Shown piece by piece: positions 32,587-39,420 of a stretch of DNA of 64,000 nucleotides. The DNA is from Maricaulis sp965242785. GTDB lineage: Bacteria; Pseudomonadota; Alphaproteobacteria; Caulobacterales; Maricaulaceae. The notes below the pieces were generated by a model that was not told the DNA's origin, ran no database searches, and saw only the letters and a list, made by a program, of their open reading frames with translations. Location: NCBI GenBank assembly GCA_965242785.1, contig CBDETA010000003.1, positions 496,001 to 560,000 of the forward strand. The letters are read 5' to 3'. A program made the translations under genes and the position numbers. Positions within the stretch are counted from its first letter, which is position 1, and every line of letters starts with the position of its first letter.

Positions 32587-32685
32587 GAGCTGCGAATTTG
32601 TGTCCCTGACAATGGCGCCGGGGCGCCACAAACGCCCGCGGAACTTAGACCATGGTCGAAGAGATGCAAGGCGGCAAGACCGCGC

Positions 32686-33240
32686 TCAAGCGGCCGGAAA
32701 AGCCGGATCGGCCCCGTCGGCCAGCGCATCGGGACCCTGAGCCTGCAAGGCCTGCCAAGCGGAATTGACGTATAGGGCAAGGCGTTCAGCCCGGGCGTCC
32801 ACGCTCTGCAAACCCAGCGTATTGCGGGCCAGAACTTCGGACAGTGCCGTACTGTCATCACCTGCAGCAAGGGCCGTCTCAAGCGCCTGTGCCCGGCCAT
32901 AAAAACCTTCAGCCATGAAGCGAATCTTCTTCCCGACTGCCGAATCTCCTACGCCGAGCTCCCGCATGGCCGCATCAAAATCGTCAAACATGGCGTCAAA
33001 CAGGGCCTGGCTGACAGCCTTGCCGCGCGGCGAGTCGTCGGCCTGAAGAACCAGCACGACCAGAGCCGTATGCAGAACGACAAGCTCGAACCGCCCCTCG
33101 ACCGTGTCGTCCACCCCATTCTCGCCATACAGTGCCGGCTGGCGTGCGGCGGTAACGATGGCGCGGTGCAGGCCTTGTGCGGTACGCTTTTCCGGCTTGG
33201 GCGCGAACAGTCTGGCGAACATGTGTTTATGGGCTCCCAT
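32686..33240 (-). CDS. ubiquinol-cytochrome c chaperone-domain protein
   Basis: A 184-aa protein of the CBP3/UQCC1 family. The motif block covers LYGENGVDDTVEGRFELVVLH, LSQALFDAMFDDFDAAMRELGVGDSAVGKKIRFMAEGFYGR-type sequence and a helical C-terminus. In mitochondria the homologue assists cytochrome b assembly into complex III; the same role is inferred. The start is the ATG at 33240 (a TTG precedes it, and ATG at 33222 is an alternative). It diverges from the BamE-like lipoprotein gene, a conserved arrangement in alphaproteobacteria as I recall it. Confidence 0.85.
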   Translation of the reverse strand: MGAHKHMFARLFAPKPEKRTAQGLHRAIVTAARQPALYGENGVDDTVEGRFELVVLHTALVVLVLQADDSPRGKAVSQALFDAMFDDFDAAMRELGVGDSAVGKKIRFMAEGFYGRAQALETALAAGDDSTALSEVLARNTLGLQSVDARAERLALYVNSAWQALQAQGPDALADGADPAFPAA

Positions 33241-33345
33241 CAATCGGCGCTTGAAGCTAAGCTGCAGCTTCGTTAGGTCAAGACACCGCCACAGGGCCGA
33301 CGTTCGGTTCTGCGACGGAGAAGTGTCTTAAGGAGTTCGGTCCGG

Positions 33346-33840
33346 ATGAAGCGTCGCCTTTCACTGTCTCTCATGGTGCTGGCCTGTGCCGTGGGCGTGT
33401 CCGCCTGCAATCCGGTCCTGCGCTCGCATGGCTATCGCTATTCCATCCAGGAAGAGCCGAACATCACCCCGGCCGAAGACACCCAGGACACGGTGCTGCA
33501 GCGTCTGGGCAATCCCTCGACCCGCGGCACGTTCGAGGAGAACACCTGGTATTACATCTCCTCGACCCGCGAGAGCCTGGCCTATCTGCGCCCGGTGACG
33601 CGCGACCGCCGTATCATCGCGGTGTCCTTCGATGATGCCGGCGTGGTCTCGGAAGTCGCCGAATACTCGCTCGAGGACGGCCGCATGGTGGCCTATAGCG
33701 GCAATGAGACCCCCACCCGCGGCCGCGAGCTGACCTTCCTGGAGCAGCTGCTGGGCAATGTCGGCCGCCTGCCGAGCGAACAGTTCGGTGGCGAGCAGAA
33801 CCTGCCGGGCGGCGCCGGTGGTCCGCGCCGAAACGAATAG
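33346..33840 (+). CDS. bamE: BamE/SmpA-like outer-membrane lipoprotein
   Basis: A 164-aa protein. The signal peptide ends in lipobox VSAC (Cys21), predicting an outer-membrane lipoprotein. The SmpA/OmlA domain follows (about 36-110) with TQDTVLQRLGNPSTRGTFEENTWYYISS, the characteristic BamE pattern. A proline/glycine-rich tail of about 40 residues extends beyond the domain. BamE is an accessory of the BAM complex that folds outer-membrane proteins. AAGGAG lies 10 nt before the ATG. A strong terminator follows at 33871-33895. Confidence 0.9.
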   Translation: MKRRLSLSLMVLACAVGVSACNPVLRSHGYRYSIQEEPNITPAEDTQDTVLQRLGNPSTRGTFEENTWYYISSTRESLAYLRPVTRDRRIIAVSFDDAGVVSEVAEYSLEDGRMVAYSGNETPTRGRELTFLEQLLGNVGRLPSEQFGGEQNLPGGAGGPRRNE

Positions 33841-33870
33841 GGTTTCAAGCTCCGCTATGCGCTCTTCATA

Positions 33871-33895
33871 CGCCCCGGGATGACCGGGGCGTTTT
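33871..33895 (+). terminator. rho-independent terminator after bamE
   Basis: CGCCCCGG-GATGA-CCGGGGCG, a perfect 8-bp stem, then TTTT. Confidence 0.9.
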
Positions 33896-33899
33896 GCTG

Positions 33900-34283
33900 T
33901 CAGCGGCGGTGAATCTGTGTCTTTCCGGCGATGGCTGCCGAGAAGCGCTGCATGACGGGTAGAATGAAGGCCCGGCTGAACTGGCCCAAAGGCGGGACGG
34001 GTTCGAGGTACCATGAGCGAGCAACCTCATCATAATTGTATTCGTCCAGAACGATCCAAAGTCGCCTGTCGGGATTTAGTCCGGCGCGCCGCTTCTCGGT
34101 ATCCGGGATTTCGATGGCGTCTGTGCCAGGCAATGGCGGTTGTGACGTGATGGGCAGAAGTATCAGGCAATCATCACGTCCGCGTTTCAGGCGCAGCCCG
34201 ACAACCGTTGGCCTTGGCTTTCGACCCTCGGTTCTCCGGCACTGGACTCGCGAGCCCAAAGATACGGGTAGCGAATAACGCAT
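33900..34283 (-). CDS. putative PemK-like toxin partner of the Phd antitoxin
   Basis: A 127-aa protein lying 34 bp downstream of a Phd-family antitoxin on the same strand. RPTVVGLRLKRG, LILLPITSQPPLP and AIEIPDTEKRRAGLNPDRRLWIVLDEYN follow the pattern of PemK/MazF-like plasmid-maintenance proteins: an N-terminal beta strand, then an ILPIT...P segment, an IP-x3-KR-x-GL segment and a W-I-V-L strand. PemK toxins are mRNA endonucleases. Assignment rests on this pattern plus context and is moderate. Its ATG lies at the edge of a hairpin (34283-34309), and it has no strong Shine-Dalgarno of its own. Confidence 0.6.
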   Translation of the reverse strand: MRYSLPVSLGSRVQCRRTEGRKPRPTVVGLRLKRGRDDCLILLPITSQPPLPGTDAIEIPDTEKRRAGLNPDRRLWIVLDEYNYDEVARSWYLEPVPPLGQFSRAFILPVMQRFSAAIAGKTQIHRR

Positions 34284-34309
34284 CCCGTCCGAATGTCATC
34301 GAGACGGGA
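34283..34309 (-). promoter_or_regulatory. hairpin covering the toxin translation start
   Basis: On the minus strand TCCCGTC and GACGGGA form a perfect 7-bp stem with 13 nt between. The downstream arm contains the only purine-rich stretch (GACGGG) before the toxin ATG and the A of that ATG. Ribosomes finishing the antitoxin could open it, coupling toxin to antitoxin translation. Confidence 0.5.
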
Positions 34310-34317
34310 CATCCCGG

Positions 34318-34566
34318 TCAGCCCTCTTCATCCTCGAGACGTGCGACCGCTTCGGCAATGTCCTGAGCCAAGTCCTCGGGCGTTTCCTCGACCCTGAAAG
34401 CGCGTCGCGGATCACGGCGATCCAACAGTGCCTGGTAGTCCTCGACGCTCAGCAAGACGAATTGCGGCTTGCGGTGCCGGGTCAGAGTGATCGGCTGGCG
34501 CATGGCTCGGGCGCTGATTTCACTCCAATTGCGGGCCAGATCTGTTGTCGAATACTCACGGGACAT
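34318..34566 (-). CDS. Phd/YefM-family antitoxin
   Basis: An 82-aa protein with the Phd/YefM fold sequence. The N-terminal STTDLARNWSEISARAMRQPITLTRHRKPQFVLLSVEDYQALL gives the DNA-binding half. An acidic C-terminal tail (EETPEDLAQDIAEAVARLEDEEG) is suited to neutralising a toxin. GGAG lies 7 nt before the ATG. Upstream are a promoter with a palindromic operator (34592-34623) and the hppA terminator. It is the first gene of the TA pair. Confidence 0.88.
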   Translation of the reverse strand: MSREYSTTDLARNWSEISARAMRQPITLTRHRKPQFVLLSVEDYQALLDRRDPRRAFRVEETPEDLAQDIAEAVARLEDEEG

Positions 34567-34591
34567 GTGATCGCTCCAATGTCAGACGCCA

Positions 34592-34623
34592 AAAATACAT
34601 AAAATGCGTATATTGCGCAATAT
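34592..34623 (-). promoter_or_regulatory. TA promoter with palindromic operator
   Basis: On the minus strand TTGCGC (34620-34615) and TATTTT (34597-34592) are 17 bp apart. The -35 lies inside the perfect 14-bp palindrome ATATTGCGCAATAT (34610-34623). A dyad over the promoter is what Phd-type autorepression would need. Confidence 0.55.
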
Positions 34624-34627
34624 GCAC

Positions 34628-34660
34628 AAAAAAGCCCCGATCCTGACCGACCGGGGCTTT
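34628..34660 (-). terminator. rho-independent terminator of hppA
   Basis: On the minus strand AAAGCCCCG pairs with CGGGGCTTT (9 bp, 12-nt loop) and runs into a T tract of six. It ends the hppA transcript just before the TA promoter. Confidence 0.9.
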
Positions 34661-34684
34661 CTCGTTTCTCAGAGGATCCCTGCC

Positions 34685-36778
34685 CTAGCTTGCCAGGAAG
34701 GCCAGCAGCAGCAGCGCCACGATGTTCGTGATCTTGATCATCGGGTTGACGGCCGGGCCGGCGGTGTCCTTGTAGGGGTCACCGACGGTGTCACCGGTCA
34801 CCGAGGCCTTGTGGGCTTCGGATCCCTTGCCGCCGTGATTGCCGTCTTCGATATACTTCTTGGCATTGTCCCAGGCACCGCCGCCGACGGTCATCGAGAC
34901 CGCGACGAAGAGGCCGTTGACGATGACGCCGAGCAGCATTGCGCCCACGGCCGCAAGGGCCTGGGCCTGGTCGGCAATTGCCAGGATCGCGAAGTAGAGC
35001 ACGATCGGCGACAGCACGGGCAGCAGCGAGGGCACGATCATCTCGCGGATCGCGGCCTTGGTCAGGATGTCCACCGCCTTGCCGTAGTCCGGCTTGGCCT
35101 TGAACTCCATGATGCCCGGGATTTCCTTGAACTGGCGGCGCACTTCGGCAACCACCGCCGTGGCCGCACGGCCGACCGCCATCATCGACATGCCGCCGAA
35201 GAGGTAGGGCAGCAGGCCACCGAACAGGAGGCCGACGATGACGTAGGGATTCTCCAGCGAGAAGTCCGGCTGGATGTGCAAGAGGTGTTCGACGTCGGTC
35301 GTGTAGGCCGCGAACAGGACGAGCGCGCCCAGTCCGGCCGACCCGATGGCATAGCCCTTGGTCACCGCCTTGGTGGTGTTGCCCACGGCATCCAGCGTGT
35401 CGGTGGTCTCGCGTACGCTGTCATCCAGACCGGCCATTTCGGCAATGCCGCCGGCATTGTCGGTGACCGGACCAAAGGCATCGAGCGCGACGATCAGACC
35501 GGCCAGGGCCAGCATGGTCGTCACCGAGATGGCGACGCCGAAAAGGCCCGCCAGCGTGTAAGTGCCCAGGATGCCACCGATGATGATCAGCGCCGGCAGG
35601 GCGGTGGATTCCAGCGACACGGCGAGGCCCTGGATCACATTGGTGCCATGACCGGACTCGGACGCCAGGGCGACCGATTTCACCGGGCGATAGCCGGTGC
35701 CGGTGTAGTATTCCGTGACCCAGATGATGGCCGCTGTCACCGCCAGGCCGATCAGGCCGGCGATGAACAGGTTCTGGCCGGTGATCATCTTGCCGCCGAC
35801 CTCGGCGATATCGCCCATGCCGATCGTGTAGTTGGTGACCAGCCACAGACCGCCGATGGACAGCACGCCTGCTGCGATGAGGCCCTTGTACAGCGCGCCC
35901 ATCACATTCGTGCCCTTGCCCAGGGAGACGAAGAAGGTGCCGATGATCGAGGTGACAATGCAGACCGCCGCAATGGCGAGCGGATAGAGCACCATGGTCG
36001 TCGCCAGACCGCCGGAGAAGAAGATCGCCGCAAGAACCATGGTGGCCACCACGGTCACCGCATAGGTCTCGAACAGGTCAGCCGCCATGCCGGCACAGTC
36101 GCCGACATTGTCGCCGACATTGTCGGCGATCGTGGCGGCGTTGCGCGGATCATCTTCCGGAATCCCGGCTTCGATCTTGCCGACCATGTCGCCGCCGACA
36201 TCCGCACCCTTGGTGAAGATACCGCCGCCGAGACGGGCGAAGATGGAGATCAGCGAGGCCCCGAAGCCCAGCGCCACCAGCGCATTGATAATGACTCGGC
36301 TCTGGGCCTCGTCCGCCAGTTGCAGGCCGAGTGCTTCGGTCAGCACCCAGTAATAGCCGGCCACACCCAGCAGCGCCAAGCCGGCAACCAGCATGCCGGT
36401 GACGGCGCCGGAGCGGAAGGCAATCGCCAGGCCCGCGGCCAGGCTGGTGCTGGCAGCCTGGGTCGTGCGCACATTGGCGCGGACCGAGACCAGCATGCCG
36501 ATGAAACCGGCTGCCCCAGACAGCACGGCACCGATGGCAAAGCCCAGCGCAACCTGCCAGCCCAGGAAGACGGCAATCAGGATACAGACAACGATCCCGA
36601 CGATGGCGATGGTGGTGTATTGACGTTTGAGGTAGGCGTTAGCGCCTTCCTGAATGGCCGATGCGATCTCCTGCATCTTTTCGGTACCCGCGCTCGCGCT
36701 CATCAGACGCTGGGTTTGCACAACCCCGTAGATGATGGCGAGAACGGCTGCCGCAATGGCCAGCAAAAGCATGTTCAT
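34685..36778 (-). CDS. hppA: K+-independent H+-translocating pyrophosphatase
   Basis: A 697-aa membrane protein with about 15-16 helices. The catalytic motif DVGGDMVGKIEAGIPEDDPRN begins near residue 193, followed by IADNVGDNVGDCAGMAADLFE, and the C-terminal GDTVGDPYKDTAGPAVNP is complete. The subtype signature GNTTKAVTKG has Lys470 and Thr473, which marks the K+-independent H+-pumping class (K+-dependent forms have Ala at both). It uses cytosolic PPi to pump protons across the membrane, saving energy during biosynthesis. It appears monocistronic, with its own terminator and a palindrome in its upstream region. Confidence 0.96.
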   Translation of the reverse strand: MNMLLLAIAAAVLAIIYGVVQTQRLMSASAGTEKMQEIASAIQEGANAYLKRQYTTIAIVGIVVCILIAVFLGWQVALGFAIGAVLSGAAGFIGMLVSVRANVRTTQAASTSLAAGLAIAFRSGAVTGMLVAGLALLGVAGYYWVLTEALGLQLADEAQSRVIINALVALGFGASLISIFARLGGGIFTKGADVGGDMVGKIEAGIPEDDPRNAATIADNVGDNVGDCAGMAADLFETYAVTVVATMVLAAIFFSGGLATTMVLYPLAIAAVCIVTSIIGTFFVSLGKGTNVMGALYKGLIAAGVLSIGGLWLVTNYTIGMGDIAEVGGKMITGQNLFIAGLIGLAVTAAIIWVTEYYTGTGYRPVKSVALASESGHGTNVIQGLAVSLESTALPALIIIGGILGTYTLAGLFGVAISVTTMLALAGLIVALDAFGPVTDNAGGIAEMAGLDDSVRETTDTLDAVGNTTKAVTKGYAIGSAGLGALVLFAAYTTDVEHLLHIQPDFSLENPYVIVGLLFGGLLPYLFGGMSMMAVGRAATAVVAEVRRQFKEIPGIMEFKAKPDYGKAVDILTKAAIREMIVPSLLPVLSPIVLYFAILAIADQAQALAAVGAMLLGVIVNGLFVAVSMTVGGGAWDNAKKYIEDGNHGGKGSEAHKASVTGDTVGDPYKDTAGPAVNPMIKITNIVALLLLAFLAS

Positions 36779-36930
36779 GGCTTCCAGCCCCGTTTTCTTC
36801 GCTTCTCGTTTTGGTCATTGGAAGGAAAGGGGGAAGCATACGCGTGAGAACCACGCCGACCCTTGCACGTCCCCCGCAGTTTCTTATTGCTTTGGGAAGA
36901 CTATGCCCAAGACGAACGGGGCACGCAACA

Positions 36931-36948
36931 GACAGTCTTTAGACTGTC
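36931..36948. promoter_or_regulatory. palindrome GACAGTCT-TT-AGACTGTC upstream of hppA
   Basis: Perfect 8-bp arms with a 2-bp centre, about 150 bp before the hppA start and 34 bp after the stop of the upstream exported-protein gene. No T tract follows on either strand, so an operator is more likely than a terminator. The rest of the 203-bp gap shows nothing else I can name. Confidence 0.45.
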
Positions 36949-36981
36949 AATTCAGTTACTTGATAAAAATGCTGCGCTGCA

Positions 36982-37494
36982 CTATCGACGGAAGAGCCGG
37001 GTATCCGATGCGCGAATCTCGATGCGATCGATCGAGTTGGCGCCCCAGACTTCCTGCAGGGTCTCCCGCCACACGGCGCGGGCACGCTCCGGGTCGACGC
37101 CATCGCCGCTGGGCGTGCTGACCGAGGAGCGGTAAGAGGCCCGCACCAGCGCATCCAGCGCGTAATGCGCGTTTTCCTGCATGGTCCAGACATTCTGCCC
37201 ATCCGCGGCGCGCACGCGGACATTCACATAGGCAAAGCCGGTCAGCCGGCCATCGGCCGACATCGGCACGACCAGGGCCGGCAGGGTGAAAGCGCGGGGG
37301 TCATTGTCTTCCGGCGCCTCCTCAACGGCCTCGTCTTCGGCGTCGGAGCGGTTGAAAAACAGGAGAAAGCGGTTGCCACGCTGACCGGACGAGGACTCCC
37401 GGTCTCCGCCGCCGCCGCCACCACCACCCGCGAGGGCGTGGGCACCGGACTGCAGGGCCAGTCCGAGAATGATGGCAATGACCAAGCGTGTCAT
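36982..37494 (-). CDS. exported hypothetical protein
   Basis: A 170-aa protein from the ATG at 37494, preceded by GGAG at 6 nt; an ATG at 37506 is also in frame. A signal peptide (MTRLVIAIILGLALQSGAHALA) is followed by an unusual run of eight glycines and an acidic segment (DAEDEAVEEAPEDNDP). A compact domain follows with FTLPALVVPMSADGRLTGFAYVNVRV and a C-terminal helix region (ARAVWRETLQEVW). I do not recognise the family. The LPALVVPM...YVNVRV pattern loosely recalls FliL-like periplasmic domains, but that is speculative. It lies just downstream of thiL in the same direction. Confidence 0.72.
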   Translation of the reverse strand: MTRLVIAIILGLALQSGAHALAGGGGGGGGDRESSSGQRGNRFLLFFNRSDAEDEAVEEAPEDNDPRAFTLPALVVPMSADGRLTGFAYVNVRVRAADGQNVWTMQENAHYALDALVRASYRSSVSTPSGDGVDPERARAVWRETLQEVWGANSIDRIEIRASDTRLFRR

Positions 37495-37534
37495 GAGCGG
37501 CTCCATGCTTCAGTATGAACATGGCAGATCGGTC

Positions 37535-38503
37535 TCAAAAATGCGTAAACCCCTTGCGGGACAGCGTGATCAGACAATTCTCGCCGTCCAGAACCTGCAC
37601 GCCCGCGCCGTCGCGTACCTGGCCGATGCGGGTCAGGGGCAAACCGAGGCGCTCGCCCAGCGCCTTCACAGCCGCGCTTTGTCCTTCAGGTGCAGTGAAG
37701 ACAAGTTCGTAATCATCCCCACCCGTCAGCAGGTGTTCCAGACCGCCCTCTCCGCCTTCTGCAAGCCAGTCGGACGCCCCATGAGAGAGCGGAACATCTG
37801 CCGCGTGAAGGTCGATTGCAACGGCGCTCGCTTCGGCCAGATGCGTGCAATCAGCGACCAGCCCGTCGGAAACGTCGATGCAGGACGAAGCCAGACCCCG
37901 CAAGGCCACCCCAAGCGCGAGGCGCGGTTCCGGAGCGTCATAGCGCGGCCGGCAGGCCTTGGGAGCCCCCGCTCTGCCCTGTGCGGCCGCAAGACCGAGC
38001 GCGCCGTCCCCGATCACGCCTGAAACCCAGACCACATCGCCCGGCCTGGCGCCTGAACGCAGCAGGCCCGCTCCGGATGGCACCTGCCCGATCAGGGTCA
38101 GGCTGATGCAGAATGGCCCGGGTGTGGATGTGGTATCCCCGCCCAGAAGGCTGAGATCATGGCGCGCCTGCAGAGCCGCCAGCGCTTCGGTGAAGGCCTG
38201 GCGCCAGGCGTCATCATGCTCGCGGGGCCAGGACAGCGCCGACAGATAACCCACCGGTTCGGCGCCCATTGCGGCGAGATCGGACAGATTGCTGCCCAGA
38301 GCGCGCGCTGCGACGACCTCAGGACCGTCCTCGGCGCGGAAATGCACGCCCTCGATCAACGTGTCACAGGCCAGGACAAGGTCCTGTCCCGGCTGTGGCG
38401 TCAGAATGGCGGCATCATCACGCAGGCCGAGTGCGCCAGCATGGTTCCGGGTCAGCGGTCCCAGGCGTGTCCGGATGAAGTCGAACTCGCCAGTGCCGGA
38501 CAT
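37535..38503 (-). CDS. thiL: thiamine-monophosphate kinase
   Basis: A 322-aa protein of the AIR synthase-like (PurM) fold. It starts GEFDFIRTRLGPL, with the ATP/Mg motif LRDDAAIL, VLACDTLIEGVHF, the SNLSDLAAMGAEP signature and GDDYELVFT near the C-terminus. It phosphorylates thiamine monophosphate to the active diphosphate. It is the last gene of the glyA-to-thiL cluster and follows nusB by 3 bp. Confidence 0.96.
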   Translation of the reverse strand: MSGTGEFDFIRTRLGPLTRNHAGALGLRDDAAILTPQPGQDLVLACDTLIEGVHFRAEDGPEVVAARALGSNLSDLAAMGAEPVGYLSALSWPREHDDAWRQAFTEALAALQARHDLSLLGGDTTSTPGPFCISLTLIGQVPSGAGLLRSGARPGDVVWVSGVIGDGALGLAAAQGRAGAPKACRPRYDAPEPRLALGVALRGLASSCIDVSDGLVADCTHLAEASAVAIDLHAADVPLSHGASDWLAEGGEGGLEHLLTGGDDYELVFTAPEGQSAAVKALGERLGLPLTRIGQVRDGAGVQVLDGENCLITLSRKGFTHF

Positions 38504-38506
38504 GGA

Positions 38507-38992
38507 TCAGAACTCGTCCGGACGGGCCTGGCGCGCACAGCGGTCGAGCGCCGCATTGATGAATTTCGGCTCGGAACCCTCAAAGAAGGCGTTGGCGACA
38601 TCGACATACTCGTCGATGACCACACGGGCCGGAACATCCTTGCGCTGGAAGAGTTCGAAACCGGCCACACGCAGGATGGCGCGCACCGTGGCGTCCAGCC
38701 GCTCCATGCGCCAGCCATCGGCCAAGAGGCTGTCGATCATCGGATCAACCTTGGCCTGCTTGTCGACGACGCCGGCAACGAGCGATTCAAAGAAGCCCTC
38801 ATCGGCTTCAACGAATTCATCGGTCTCGGCCTCATTGCCGAAGCGGTGGTCGCGGAACTCGCGGATCACCGAATTGGCGCCGCGTCCGGCGATTTCCATC
38901 TGGTAGAGGGCCTGGACAGCCGCCAGGCGCGCCGCGCGGCGCAGGCGGGCGCGTTCTTCAGACGGCGTTTCTTTCTTGTGCTCGGCGCTCAT
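38507..38992 (-). CDS. nusB: transcription antitermination factor NusB
   Basis: A 161-aa all-helical protein. It has RRAARLAAVQALYQMEIAG near the N-terminus and LDATVRAILRVAGFELFQRKDVPARVVIDEYVDVANAFF with the typical GSEPKFINAALD end. NusB with NusE/S10 binds boxA RNA to prevent termination in rRNA operons. The start overlaps the ribH stop by 4 bp; the ribH-nusB pairing is widespread. Confidence 0.96.
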   Translation of the reverse strand: MSAEHKKETPSEERARLRRAARLAAVQALYQMEIAGRGANSVIREFRDHRFGNEAETDEFVEADEGFFESLVAGVVDKQAKVDPMIDSLLADGWRMERLDATVRAILRVAGFELFQRKDVPARVVIDEYVDVANAFFEGSEPKFINAALDRCARQARPDEF

Positions 38993-39420
38993 GCCTCGGC
39001 TCCAAACTTGTCGCGCAGGGCGATCAGGGCGAGCGCGGCATTGGCCGCATCGGCACCCTTCTGCTTGTCGACCGCGCGCTTGATCGCCTGGTCGCGGTTC
39101 TCGACGGTCAGGATACCATTGCCGCAGATCACCCCGCCCAGATTGAGATCCATCAGTCCACGCGCGCTTTCAGTGCAGACATAGTCATAATGCGTGGTTT
39201 CCCCGCGAATGACACAGCCCAGGGCGACATAGCCGTCATACTGCGCGTCCGCCAGTTCGGCCTGGACAATGGCACCAGGGATCTCCAGCGCGCCCGGCAC
39301 TTCGACAATGTCGAGCCGGGCACCGGCAGCCGCCGCCGCTTCCTGGGCGCCGTCAATCAACGCGTCGGCGATATCACGATAGAAGGTGCCGGCGATGGCC
39401 AGCAGTTTCGGCGCGCTCAT
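38989..39420 (-). CDS. ribH: 6,7-dimethyl-8-ribityllumazine synthase
   Basis: A 143-aa protein. It has the N-terminal LAIAGTFYRDIADALIDGA, then VPGALEIPGA, the substrate-binding ALGCVIRGETTHYDYV, and NGILTVENRDQA. It condenses the pyrimidinedione with 3,4-dihydroxy-2-butanone 4-phosphate, the penultimate riboflavin step, normally in a pentamer or 60-mer. Both ends overlap neighbours by 4 bp (ribB upstream, nusB downstream). Confidence 0.97.
   Translation of the reverse strand: MSAPKLLAIAGTFYRDIADALIDGAQEAAAAAGARLDIVEVPGALEIPGAIVQAELADAQYDGYVALGCVIRGETTHYDYVCTESARGLMDLNLGGVICGNGILTVENRDQAIKRAVDKQKGADAANAALALIALRDKFGAEA

Noticed and set aside
33259..33270. Palindrome AAGCTGCAGCTT between the bc1 chaperone and bamE
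   Set aside because: A short PstI-centred palindrome like this can arise by chance, and no repeat or regulator context supports it.
34604..36847. 747-aa open frame on the plus strand
   Set aside because: It lies antisense to hppA. The translation is His/Asp/Gly/Arg-rich with no motif. GC-rich codon bias creates long antisense frames.
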